From contig CP087969.1 of assembly GCA_024703915.1 (NCBI GenBank), positions 5,394,001 to 5,458,000 of the forward strand: 64,000 bases of DNA, read 5' to 3'. How positions within the stretch are numbered: the first letter of the stretch is position 1; the number at the start of each line of letters is the position of its first letter. A program made the position numbers and the translations under genes. This DNA is from Massilia sp. H-1 (GTDB lineage Bacteria; Pseudomonadota; Gammaproteobacteria; Burkholderiales; Burkholderiaceae_D). A model generated the notes under the pieces. The model was not told where the DNA came from and searched no databases. It worked only from the letters and a program-made list of their open reading frames with translations. Shown here piece by piece: positions 53,914 through 62,523 of this stretch.

Positions 53914-54373
53914 TCTATGATATGGAAGTGCGGGCCAGCATTTCTCGCCAGCTTGCGATAGCGTCCACCATAAATTCCGTGAACGACGAGGCGATTGCGG
54001 TTGGCGCGGAGTCTCCGTCGTTCAAAACATAAACTTTCGTATCGGTGCCCTGACACAGAAAATAATGAAAACTGCCACCTTGGTAGGCCGAGAAAAAGAA
54101 AGCGTTTGCTGGGGGGAGTACGAGATATCGAACTCGTGCGCAGCTTCAAGAAAGTCCTCATTTAGGTTGAGAAACCTAGGATGTAAGATATCGATATCTG
54201 TCCCAAACAGACCTGCAGCGCACCCACACTCAGCGCAAGAAATCCTTGTAGTCGGTCGGCAAGGTGAGGCCGCGGTCGGCCTCAATACCCATTATTGCAT
54301 CTTCAGACAAACCTCGGATATCAGATTCTTGGGCAAGGCCCGCCACCAGCAATGCACTTTGAAATTTTTTCAT
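53914..54373 (-). CDS. SMI1/KNR4 (SUKH) immunity-type protein, cassette 8
   Basis: About 153 residues after correction of breaks near 54235 and 54085: MKKFQSALLVAGLAQESDIR, DRGLTLPTDYKDFLR, GLFGTDIDILHPRFLNLNED and FTEFMVDAIASWREMLARTS. The LPxDYKxFL motif and overall order are those of the SUKH superfamily, a widespread immunity fold. Confidence 0.75.
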
Positions 54374-54400
54374 AGAAGAATTGATCTGTAGACGCAGAAG

Positions 54401-54880
54401 CTACCAATCCGCAAGACCCTCGGCCACCGAACGGCTGGCTGCTTCTGGCCGATTGTACCCGGTAGCGTCGAATGCTTTACTAGTCGAGCTCGCCGCCCCT
54501 ACGAGAAAGTCGCTCTTGTATCCATGCTCGCAGTGCGCTTGGCAGCGGATGAACGTCAACGCCAGTGCTCCAATTGTGAACGCCAGACTGATACCTGGAT
54601 GCACCAGAACAATGTCGATTGCGACAAAGACGCCGCTAATCATCCCAGCGCCGAAGAAAATACCAACCCAGCCTCTCCAAGTCGCAGGTGCCTGCGCGTC
54701 TTTCCAAAGTGCCCCGCTCCAAGCTGCCAAAGCGGTAAACACGGCGATCAGATTGCAAGCTATGGCTGCACCCAAGAAATCGTGGCCATTAAGGTAAATT
54801 GCGGTCGCCCCGGATACCATGCCAACAAGAACAAATAGGGCGATCGCGGACGAAATTGCATTGATCGTTCCAGGCCTCAA
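54401..54880 (-). CDS. Four-helix membrane protein, cassette 9
   Basis: About 130-159 residues: NAISSAIALFVLVGMVSGAT, LGAAIACNLIAVFTALAAWS, GWVGIFFGAGMISGVFVAID and ISLAFTIGALALTFIRCQAH. The open frame runs on through the intergenic repeat (residues after about 140), so the true stop probably lies earlier and is hidden by an indel. Family unknown. Confidence 0.6.
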   Translation of the reverse strand: MRPGTINAISSAIALFVLVGMVSGATAIYLNGHDFLGAAIACNLIAVFTALAAWSGALWKDAQAPATWRGWVGIFFGAGMISGVFVAIDIVLVHPGISLAFTIGALALTFIRCQAHCEHGYKSDFLVGAASSTSKAFDATGYNRPEAASRSVAEGLADW

Positions 54881-54986
54881 AGTGCTACCTCATCTGTAAT
54901 GTATAGCACCCAACGTGCCGTTGCCGCGCCACGATGGTCAGCTTCTGGCCGTCTACCGCCCCGTGTCGTTCATTGCGCGGAGACGG

Positions 54987-55274
54987 TCATTGGCGCAGCT
55001 TCTTTATTGCGATAGCGCCAAGCACAAAACCGATGCTGGGATCGAGTAAAAGGAAGCTGGCAGCTATCCAAATAGTATGCCTCTCGAAGACATACGCGCT
55101 GCAAATCGCACCCAAAATTCCGCAAAAAAATGGCGGGGCAAAAGAGAATCCCCCTTGCTGACGCTTAACGATAAACGCAATTAAGGAAAGCCAGTTGAGG
55201 GCAATGAAGATCGTGGCAATCACCACGACTACGATGCAACTAATTTCGAGAAACCCGACGCCGCTTGCCATCAA
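54987..55274 (-). CDS. Small membrane protein, cassette 10
   Basis: An intact 95-residue protein with three or four helices: ISCIVVVVIATIFIALNWLS, PPFFCGILGAICSAYVFERH and PSIGFVLGAIAIKKLRQ. Family unknown. Confidence 0.6.
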   Translation of the reverse strand: MMASGVGFLEISCIVVVVIATIFIALNWLSLIAFIVKRQQGGFSFAPPFFCGILGAICSAYVFERHTIWIAASFLLLDPSIGFVLGAIAIKKLRQ

Positions 55275-55615
55275 TGTCTGCCATTCAAGTGTTCGACGTC
55301 ACGATTTGCCAATATATCATGGCATTCAGAGGCTAACTCGCCTTCGTCGCGAGCAGGTGACCCAGTGGCCGCTTCTGGCCGACTGCACGCGGTTGCGGCC
55401 GTGGCGTCATCGGTTCCTGGCGCCGGGACCACGACAATCATACGCGCAACATTGACTGAAAGCCACATTGTCGGAGCTGACGGTCGGGGAGCGGCGGCCA
55501 TCGGTTCTTACCGCCCCGATGCGGACCTTGCCGAGTAAGTGAAAAGGACCTCAGCATGACTGTTCTGCGGCGCCGCAGGACGACCGCTGGATTGAATGGT
55601 GCAGAAAAGTGTCGA

Positions 55616-55915
55616 TCAAGACCCGTTCCACGGCTTAATGATTTGTTCGTTCCAAGGTAAGAACAGGTAACCAGACGAAGCATCCTGCAATGCACCTTGG
55701 ACTTCCATCAATGAATTTGCCTCATTGAGCGCTGCATCCAAATCAGGAATACTGATTTCGAATCGAGAGCCACACTCCCCAAGCGCATGCGCATATTCCG
55801 TCCCTTGTGCGATCTCTCGCGCCTCAAGTAGGACATGAGGAAGTTGTGCCAGCGTGATCTGAAATTCCTGCGACTGAAATTTACTCGCAAACAATGAGGT
55901 CCCATCAAATCTCAC
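55616..55915 (-). CDS. Hypothetical acidic protein, cassette 11
   Basis: A 99-residue protein, MRFDGTSLFASKFQSQEFQI, LPHVLLEAREIAQGTEYAHA, PDLDAALNEANSLMEVQGAL. It could start further upstream (an open but unlikely frame reaches 56136). Family unknown. The 220 bp to its left (55395-55615) hold no clear gene and may be a decayed cassette. Confidence 0.55.
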   Translation of the reverse strand: MRFDGTSLFASKFQSQEFQITLAQLPHVLLEAREIAQGTEYAHALGECGSRFEISIPDLDAALNEANSLMEVQGALQDASSGYLFLPWNEQIIKPWNGS

Positions 55916-56132
55916 TTCAAATTTGTGGCGCCTGAGCTCCTGCTCGGCTTGCAGAAGAGAAGATGAACCATCGCGAAAAAGACGAGAAATGTGCTATCCA
56001 AAGATTGTTCTCCCAACGTGTTACAGATCGCAAAGCGACGAGTTAGCAAAGATGTCTGCGTCACCGCCCGTTCTTGGCCGGAAGCGGACATCATACATGG
56101 GTCCGCTTTCGCCCCATTGCGGACGGTCGGAC

Positions 56133-56534
56133 TCATCTTTCAGTTCCAACGAGGAGGTCTCGGAGAAACTGGAGCTCAGGCGATTCTACGTGAGTGCCGA
56201 TGAATTCCCAGTCCTCGGCGAACTGGGCCCCGGGGCCATAACCGCCTATTACGAATTCCCGTTGTGTCTCCGCTGCCGCTCGGGATAAGAATGATATCAA
56301 CTGGTCGAATTCGGTTGGTGGCAGTCGCTCTGCTTCGAAACTCAGACCAAGGTTCCAGTCCGGCATGTCACCATTGCGCAAATCAGCAGTACGGTCAAAC
56401 TTATCGTTCACAAATGCGGCGGAAGAAATGCCCCAGGTAGGCAGAAAATTAGTGAAGGCGTCGACCAGTTGCGAACTGACCTCTTCCAGATCACTACCAT
56501 CAACGTACACGTACACTTTAAGCATGGCTGGCAT
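56133..56534 (-). CDS. Hypothetical acidic protein, cassette 12
   Basis: An intact 133-residue protein; likely start MLKVYVYVDGSDLEEVSSQL (residue 4 of the open frame). It continues FLPTWGISSAAFVNDKFDRT and PDWNLGLSFEAERLPPTEFD. Acidic, soluble. Family not recognised, immunity-like in size. Confidence 0.6.
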   Translation of the reverse strand: MPAMLKVYVYVDGSDLEEVSSQLVDAFTNFLPTWGISSAAFVNDKFDRTADLRNGDMPDWNLGLSFEAERLPPTEFDQLISFLSRAAAETQREFVIGGYGPGAQFAEDWEFIGTHVESPELQFLRDLLVGTER

Positions 56535-56608
56535 TGTTACTCATCAGATTTCGGAACTCAAGAGACTTCGTATGATCCGCGCTTGGCCGGTTCGAGACGA
56601 GCCAACAT

Positions 56609-56923
56609 TTACGAAAGCGGCACTTTTTTACGCAAGGCGCCATCCTGAATGTAAAGCGCTGCGGCAGGCGCCAGGTCGTTTTCCAGCACCACCTCAGTCA
56701 GCACAACTTGCTTAATGAGCGCTAGGGCAGCTGAAAAATCATTGACGACCAGGAAGATCGCAAGGTGCGGGCCTGAAGAATCTTCTTGGTCTTCATAATC
56801 GTAGCCGTTGTCCTTGACGTTGCCATTCGAGCGCGCGGCTAGCAAATCCGGGACTGCGTATCGCAGATCCAGGTCTGGGTTTTCAAGAAGCCCCGGATCG
56901 AGCGTGAGAACTATGTTTTTCAA
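56609..56923 (-). CDS. Hypothetical acidic protein, cassette 13
   Basis: An intact 104-residue protein: MKNIVLTLDPGLLENPDLDL, RYAVPDLLAARSNGNVKDNG, SGPHLAIFLVVNDFSAALAL. Soluble, acidic. Immunity-like by context only. Confidence 0.6.
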   Translation of the reverse strand: MKNIVLTLDPGLLENPDLDLRYAVPDLLAARSNGNVKDNGYDYEDQEDSSGPHLAIFLVVNDFSAALALIKQVVLTEVVLENDLAPAAALYIQDGALRKKVPLS

Positions 56924-57019
56924 GTTTTTTCTACCACTATGAATTAGATCGCAAATACCGCTGCATGAGGAAACATCTTAGTCAGATGTCTGCACTTGGC
57001 CGACTACCGACTGCGTGCA

Positions 57020-57319
57020 TTAACCATTCAAACTAAGAGAGCGAACCTGATACGATATTCCGCCAACGTGAGAAAATCCATCCGCGATGACGTCTAGGTC
57101 TACAGGCTCGATGACAATTGAAACGTTATCACTGGCTACGGCGCCTGATCGTCGGAAGCCGCTCGGCTCAAGGCTCTTGACGGTAACTCGGACGTCCCCA
57201 TGCGGAGATTTCAAAAGAAGCGTGTCGCCGCCGTGCACTTCGCCTTGCTCAACGTTGCCTGTGAAAACAATACAGCGACCTTCGTAGGGAGCATGTCCAC
57301 CACTCTATACTCAAACATT
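57020..57319 (-). CDS. Hypothetical beta-barrel-like protein, cassette 14
   Basis: About 98 residues: MFEYRVVDMLPTK, then, after a break near 57285, FTGNVEQGEVHGGDTLLLKS and VKSLEPSGFRRSGAVASDNV. The pattern resembles domain 2 of translation factors (TGxVExGxVxxGD), here as a stand-alone protein of unknown role. Confidence 0.6.
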
Positions 57320-57578
57320 GTCTCTTCCACAGAATTGATTGGTGCCTGGTGCTGCCGACGAAAAAGTTTTTCCCTACTGTCTTACTACGAAGGTCGGCTT
57401 TTGGCCGGAACCCGACTGTCGCGATCTGGCCGAGTGCTAACCATTGTACTGTATGAAGCAGGCCGTTTATGGCGACGCGATCCGCAGCTAAGGCATTGAA
57501 ATTTGGATGGGGCCAGCGGCTTGTTAAGCCGTTGCGATTGACGTCACCGGCTTGTTTCGCAATTGCGGCCTGGCGTAC

Positions 57579-58092
57579 CTATTCCCAGGATTTTTGATTC
57601 TTCGGCAGTGCTTTGTCTGGATCGTAGGCGTTGATGGCGTCGGCACCAGTCAGCGCGTTGGTGTAGATAACGAGATTTGTACCGTCGGTGATTACTGAGC
57701 CGAAAAGGATGCCCTTTGCGCCTGCAGCCAAGACCTGATCGCCAATGACCCAGGATGGCGGCTCGATGCCCTGATTGAAATACATGTTCCTCCAGTCGCA
57801 GTAAAAGTCCTGCCAGATCGGATCCCAGTCGCTCGAGTAGCCGCGGCGGAAATCCACGATGGCGTCGACGCCCACGGTGTAGCTGACCATGAGCCCAGGC
57901 GGCAGCAGGGCATCGACTTGCTGGTATTCGGCCAGAGCGGTCTCCAACTCCAGTGACAAGTAAAGAGCGTTGACGCCTGGCCGATTGGCCCGCCCGCCGT
58001 GTGCGCCCGCACCGGCGCCCGAGGTCGGAGTAAAACGACCATTTTGGTTGATGGACCCGGTACGCGACGCAGGTGAGCGGGGCGAGGATCAT
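57579..58092 (-). CDS. RES-domain toxin, copy A
   Basis: About 170 residues: MILAPLTCVAYRVHQPKWSF with the RES Arg, GGRANRPGVNALYLSLELET with the GGR motif and the conserved Glu (ETALAE), FGSVITDGTNLVIYTNAL near the end. RES toxins deplete NAD+. One extra A near 58036 breaks the frame compared with copy B. The start ATG overlaps the antitoxin stop (ATGA). Gene order antitoxin then toxin is normal for RES-Xre pairs. Confidence 0.85.
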
Positions 58093-58508
58093 CCTGTGTA
58101 GCCTAGCCTGGAGCGACTGGAGGTACTTGATGAGGGATTCCGTGCGCTTTTCGGAGACAAGATGTTGCGGCGTCTTGTAGTCGAACGCTCTAAGCAGAGG
58201 GTGATTCTTAAACCAGTAGACGGCCTTCTCGATACTTCCCGACACGTCGGCCGCCGCGCGCAATACGCGTACTGATTCGCGCAGGTGTGCCTGGACGGTC
58301 TCGGTGTCCGGGGCCCTGCTGATCGTGTTCCTGTGAACGTGTGCCAACCCGGCCAGGGTTTGCATATCGACCCGCAATACCAGTCCAAATTGCCTTGGGG
58401 AAATCGATGGACTTGCCTCAGCACTGAGAAAGCTCATGAATCCGTCGAAGTTGCCATTGAATACTGGAACGGTGTCGTCGGCCGGGGCGATCATTTCTAC
58501 GGTAGCCA
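58089..58508 (-). CDS. Xre/MbcA/ParS-type antitoxin, copy A
   Basis: About 139 residues: MATVEMIAPADDTVPVFNGN, LVLRVDMQTLAGLAHVHRNT as the Xre-type helix-turn-helix, then the C-terminal toxin-binding domain (DUF2384) with AVYWFKNHPLLRAFDYKTPQ and LIKYLQSLQAGYTG. A GCCGGC-type artefact at 58107 fuses the frame into the toxin. The ATG follows AAAGGAG. It should neutralise the RES toxin and repress the operon. Confidence 0.85.
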
Positions 58509-58582
58509 TATTTGCTCCTTTGCGCACTATATAAGCACGATTATTGCACTTTTTTGCATTTTTCAAGCCCCTCAATGCGTCA

Positions 58583-59012
58583 ATGAGCATTTCGACTACA
58601 CTAGCCGGGCTCAGTATCGACCCGTTGCAGCGCCTGGAAGCGTTTTGCCACAGAGATCGATATGGCGCGCAGCATGCAGGTTTGCTGCGCGCCTGCTGAT
58701 TTGCTCCGCCTGGAAGATGTCTTGCACCCTTAGTTCGACGATTTCAACGTTCACCTGGAACTGTTCAGGGACACCGAAGGGCGCACCGAATGGTTCTATC
58801 TCGTTCCAGCTCCGCTGGAAGAGAGTCGGTGATCCATGCCGCGCGGCGCCAGGCGTCACGGACAAGGCTAGGCAGCGTGCCTGCAGGCTGGGCTGATGGC
58901 ATCAGTGATGGTATCGTCCGAGATAGTTGGCCCGAAAGTGCTCAGAAATCAGAGGGTTGCCATTCTCATTCATCGTCGAGTGGGAGTGAGGTTGCTTTTT
59001 GGAAGCATCTAG
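58583..59012 (+). pseudogene. Unknown protein gene, copy A, decayed
   Basis: Counterpart of the intact gene at 60218-60673. It starts MSISTTLAGLSIDPLQRL but has an extra base near 58635, a TAG at about 58730 where copy B has Trp, and further indels near 58830 and 58868. It ends VGVRLLFGSI at 59012. Divergent from the antitoxin. Confidence 0.65.
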
Positions 59013-59161
59013 ATTGAATTAAGAAGTCTGATTGTTCACTGAGCCCCAAGAGTTGAGTTCAGCTCTTGGGGCTCAGTGCATTTGGGGGAGGCCGTTGCAC
59101 GCGACGCAGACGCGCAGCAAGTAGTTGATTTCACGGGCCAGCGGCTTGCTAAGCCGTTGCG
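58976..59161 (+). repeat. Long direct repeat R2
   Basis: Second copy of the repeat described at 50624-50816. It covers the 3' end of the decayed gene, a terminator hairpin and the start of duplication unit B. Confidence 0.85.
59044..59071 (+). terminator. Terminator hairpin in R2
   Basis: Perfect stem CCCCAAGAG with CTCTTGGGG around a ten-base loop; no long T-run follows. It corresponds to the hairpin in R1. Confidence 0.6.
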
Positions 59162-59203
59162 ATTGAGCTCACCGGCTCGTTTCGCAATTGCGGCTTGGCG
59201 TAC

Positions 59204-59716
59204 CTATTCCCAGGACTTTTGATTCTTCGGCAGTGCTTTGTTTGGATCGTAGGCATTGATGGCGTCGGCACCTGTCAGCGCGTCTGTATAAACAACGAGA
59301 TTTGTACCGTCGGTGATTACTGAATCGAAAAGGATACCCTTTGCGCCTGCAGCCTAGACCTGATCGCCAATGACCCAGGATGGCGGCTCGATGCCCTGAT
59401 TGAAATACCTATTCCTCCAGTCGCAGTAAAAGTCCGGCCAGATCGGATCCCAGTCGTTTGTGTAGCCGCCGCGGAAATCCACGATGGCGTCGACGCCCAC
59501 GGTGTAGCTGACCATGAGCCCAGGTGGCAGCAGGGCATCGACTTGCTGGTATTCGGCCAGAGCGGTCTCTAACTGCAGTGACAGGAAGAGAGCGTTGGCG
59601 CCCGGCCGATTGGCCCGCCCGCCGTGTGCGCCCGCACCGGCGCCCGAGGTCGGAGCAAACGACCATTTTGGTCGATGGACCCGGTACGCGACGCAGGTGA
59701 GCGGGGCGAGGATCAT
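59204..59716 (-). pseudogene. RES-domain toxin, copy B, with nonsense codon
   Basis: Same protein as copy A, with FAPTSGAGAGAHGGRANRPG and LFLSLQLETALAEYQQVDAL. At 59354-59356 a Leu codon of copy A is a TAG stop, removing about the last 50 residues (from VLAAGAKG onward), which carry the last conserved part of the RES fold. The change is an A to T type substitution, not of the GCCGGC type, so it is probably real. Confidence 0.75.
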
Positions 59717-60133
59717 CCTGTGTAGCCAAGCCTGGAGCGACTGGAGGTACTTGATGAGGGATTCGGTGCGCTTTTCCGAGACAAGATGTTGCGGCGTCTT
59801 GTAGTCGAACGCTTCAAGCAGCGGGTGATTCTTGAACCAGTAGACGGCCTTCTCGATGCTTCCGGACACGTCGGCCGCCGCGCGCAATACGCGTACTGAT
59901 TCGCGCAGGTGTGCCTGCACGGTCTCGGTGTCCGGGGCCCTGCTGATCGTGTTCCTGTGAACGTGTGCCAACCCGGCCAGGGTTTGCATATCGACCCGCA
60001 ATACCAGTCCAAATTGTCTTGGGGAAATCGATGGACTTGCCTCAGCACTGAGAAAGCGCATGAATCCGTCGAAGTTGCCATTGAATACTGGAACCGTGTC
60101 GTCGGCCATGGCGATCATTTCTACGGTAGCGAT
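59713..60133 (-). CDS. Xre/MbcA/ParS-type antitoxin, copy B, start codon lost
   Basis: Nearly identical to copy A (ATVEMIAMADDTVPVFNGNF, HLRESVRVLRAAADVSGSIE, YLQSLQA). The ATG of copy A is ATC here (complement of 60131-60133), although the AAAGGAG ribosome site is kept. Translation may start at the Met of EMIAMADD or at an upstream GTG near 60151. A GCCGGC-type artefact near 59728 again fuses it with the toxin frame. Confidence 0.75.
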
Positions 60134-60217
60134 ATTTGCTCCTTTGCGCACTATATGCGCACTAGATGCGCACTATTATTGCACTTTTTTGCATTTTTCA
60201 AGCCCATCAATGCGTCA

Positions 60218-60673
60218 ATGAGCATTTCGACTACATTGGCTGGGTTTAGTATCGCCCCGTTGCAGCGCGTGAAGCGTTTCGCCACAGAGATCGATATGGC
60301 GCGAAGCATGCAGGTTTGCTGCGCGCCTGCTGATATGCTACGCCTGGAAGATGTCTTGCACGCTTGGTTCGACGATTTCAACGTTCACCTGGAACTGTTC
60401 AGGGACATCGACGGGCGCACCGAATGGTTCTATCTCGTTCCAGCTCCGCTGGAAGAGAGTCGGATGATCCATGCCGCGCGGCGCCAGGCGTCACGGACAA
60501 GGCTTAGAGCAGCGTGCCTGCAGGCTGGGCTGATGGCATTAGTGACGGCATCGTCCGAGGTAGTTGGCCCAAAAGTGCTCAGAAATCAGAGGGTTGCCAT
60601 TCTCATTCATCGTCGAATGGGAGTGACGTTGCTTTTTGGAAGCTTCTGGCTTGCGTTAGGGGCGTGCATGTGA
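60218..60673 (+). CDS. Unknown protein, divergent from the RES-Xre operon (copy B)
   Basis: An intact 151-residue protein: MSISTTLAGFSIAPLQRVKR, DMLRLEDVLHAWFDDFNVHL, ELFRDIDGRTEWFYLVPAPL, ending FGSFWLALGACM. The last helix is hydrophobic. No family recognised. It is duplicated with the toxin-antitoxin operon and lies head to head with the antitoxin (85 bp), so they may share regulation. A third remnant of its 3' end lies at about 50624-50665. Confidence 0.55.
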   Translation: MSISTTLAGFSIAPLQRVKRFATEIDMARSMQVCCAPADMLRLEDVLHAWFDDFNVHLELFRDIDGRTEWFYLVPAPLEESRMIHAARRQASRTRLRAACLQAGLMALVTASSEVVGPKVLRNQRVAILIHRRMGVTLLFGSFWLALGACM

Positions 60674-60778
60674 GCTGCGCCCCATAAGCCGGATGCGGAC
60701 GTATGGGATGCAGTCCATCTACACAGACCGCCCTAAAGGACGCTGGTATTGGACGTTCCCGCATGCGCAGGCCCGGTT

Positions 60779-60952
60779 TCACAAGGAACTATTTAATGTC
60801 CTGGGCACGGCAATGGCGACCGGATCGCTGGCCGGAAAACTTTCGGCCAGCGCTTCGTCGAGGGCGTGTTCGGCATGGCTTTCGCCATCCGGCGTCAGGG
60901 GAGCGGCTGGCGAGGGGGGCTGCGCTGCCTCGCTATTTGGATGGACGGTCAT
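60779..60952 (-). CDS. Small acidic protein with ESFPASDPVA motif
   Basis: A 57-residue protein, MTVHPNSEAAQPPSPAAPLT then HALDEALAESFPASDPVAIA. This short motif protein is common in Burkholderiales and Pseudomonas-like genomes as I recall. Function unknown. The ATG follows GAAGGAAC. Intact frame. Confidence 0.6.
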   Translation of the reverse strand: MTVHPNSEAAQPPSPAAPLTPDGESHAEHALDEALAESFPASDPVAIAVPRTLNSSL

Positions 60953-61118
60953 GTGGGTTCCTTCGGCGGCGATCGACAGCACAGTATGCGCCGTTCGCCA
61001 CTGGCGCCGCGCACGCGTGCCGCGGGACAGGGCGCGCCCGCCGGTGCTTAAGCAGATAAATCGCTGTGCTCTGGTATAGTCTTGCTCCCTGTCTACTGCC
61101 GATCTTATAGGAGCGCAC

Positions 61119-62523
61119 ATGCTGGCGATGCTGAGAAACTGGTTCGACCTCACCCACGATCAGGACGAAAGCCATGTGATCGACCGTGGCATCCGTGCTT
61201 AAGCGCATCGGCGGCACCAATCTGTGGGTGCTGTTCTTCGCCATCCTGATCGCTTCGGTCGGGCTCAACGTCAATTCCACTGCGGTCATCATCGGCGCGA
61301 TGCTCATATCGCCGCTGATGGGCCCCTTGCTGGCGATGGGCTATGGGGCCTAAGCATCAGCGATGGCGATCTGATCCGCAAAGCCGTGCGCGGGCTGGGC
61401 ATCTTCGTCGGCCTCAGCCTGCTGACCTCGACCGCGTATTTCTGGCTCAGTCCCCTGTCCGAAGCCCACACCGAACTGCTGGCGCGCACCACGCCCACGC
61501 TGTGGGACGTGCTGATCGCCTTTTCGGCGGCTGCGCCTAAGCATCGTGGCCCACACCCGCAAGGACGAATCGACCATCATCCCGGGGGCGGCCATCGCCA
61601 CCGCCCTCATGCCGCCGCTGTGCACGGTCGGCTACAGCATCGCCATGCCTAAGCAACTGGCAGTTCGCTGCTTTGGCTGCCGCCTATCTGTTTCTGATCA
61701 ACGCTTTCTTCATCGCGCTGGCCACTTTCCTGTTCGTGCGCCTGCTCGGCCTGCCCAAGCACAAGGATGCCGACCCGCAGCGCCAGCGCCGCGCCCACCT
61801 GGTGATCGGGATGGGCGTGCTGGCCCTGGCCCTGCCCAGCGCCTATCTGGCCTACGGCCTGGTGCAGGATCAGATTTTCCTTGCCAGCAGCCGCGGCGTG
61901 GTTGCCGAAGTGGCGCGCCAGCCGGGCGTGATTCTGATCGCCAAGGAAGTGTCGCTGCCCGATCGCACACTGTCGATGGTGCTGGCTAGAGCGACCCCGC
62001 TCGGCGCGGCCGTCGAGCAGCACTTGCAGGGCCAACTGCAGGCCAAGGGTTTCGTGCGCGCGCCCTGGTGCTGCGCCAGCTGGGCCAGTCGAAGGTCGAT
62101 ATCGACGCCTTGCGTGCGCAGTTGCGCAGCGAAATGGCCGATACCCGGCTCAGCGCCGCCCCGGCGCCCGACCCCGCGCTCGCCGCGCTGCGCCAGCAAC
62201 TGGCCGCCGCTTGAGCAATTCAAGGCCGCGCTGGGCGATCTGGCGCGCGAATTGATGGCGCAATACCCGGCCATCGTCAGCGTGTCCCTGGCCGACGCCA
62301 GCCGCGCCGCGCGCGCGGCGCCGGACCAGGCGCCGCAGATGACGGCCACGCTGCTGCTGGCGATCGACGCCGATCCCGCGCTCGGCGAGGCCGATCTGGC
62401 GCGCATCCGCGCCGGCCTCGGCGTGCGTTTTCCGGAGCGCACCCCGGACGTGATCCAGGCGGTCAAGGCTTGGCCGTGGCCGCGCCTGTCAGGAAGGGCG
62501 CGCGCCGGGCGCGGCCGCGCTGA
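61119..62523 (+). CDS. DUF389 membrane protein
   Basis: About 465 residues. MLAMLRNWFDLTHDQDESHV is followed by the DUF389 helices: LWVLFFAILIASVGLNVNST, AVIIGAMLISPLMGPLLAMG, STIIPGAAIATALMPPLCTV. A soluble C-terminal part (VVAEVARQPGVILIAKEVSL) ends RKGARRARPR. GCCGGC-type breaks at 61199, 61349, 61537 and 61648, others near 61987, 62065, 62214 and 62475. Function unknown. Its 3' end overlaps the convergent GCS2 gene. Confidence 0.85.

Larger units (their letters stand above)
51316..57421. repeat. Intergenic GGCCGA repeat family, one copy per gap of the array
   Basis: Related 25-40 bp elements lie at about 51316, 51727, 52080, 52383, 53128, 53512, 53791, 54432, 54934, 55364, 56058, 56571, 56983 and 57391. 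The shared core is close to GACYGCTTCTGGCCGA, followed by CTGC or CCGC-like sequence, often with weak outer inverted repeats (ATGACCGC with GCGACCAT). There is one in every gap between array genes, 18-143 bp before each minus-strand start. The 53128 copy is extended into a hairpin (GTTTCTACTGC with GCAGTGGTAGAAAC). I saw no copy outside this region. Confidence 0.8.
57506..60660. repeat. 1.6-kb tandem duplication of the RES-Xre locus
   Basis: The segments from 57506 to about 59012 and from 59131 to about 60660 match at a constant offset of 1625 bp: toxin stops at 57579 and 59204, antitoxin starts at 58508 and 60133. Each unit starts with the hairpin CGGCTTGYTAAGCCG and holds toxin, antitoxin and a divergent unknown gene. 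They differ by scattered substitutions and small indels, so the duplication is not recent or both copies have drifted. Confidence 0.9.

Noticed and set aside
55271..55501. Minus-strand open frame between cassettes 10 and 11
   Set aside because: It runs through the intergenic element and has no family resemblance or convincing ribosome site; more likely non-coding or decayed.
55912..56136. Open frame upstream of cassette 11
   Set aside because: It is read through the intergenic element; the composition is unlike the neighbouring proteins.
50864..57421. Array as an integron gene-cassette array
   Set aside because: No integrase gene is visible, and the intergenic elements lack the GTTRRRY core sites and the length of attC sites.
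51316..57421. Array elements as a CRISPR array
   Set aside because: The elements are too diverged, and the spaces between them are whole genes of several hundred bases.
58190..58205. CTCTAAGCAG in antitoxin copy A as an artefact
   Set aside because: It codes for LLRAF in frame, and copy B has LLEAF; a normal difference between copies.
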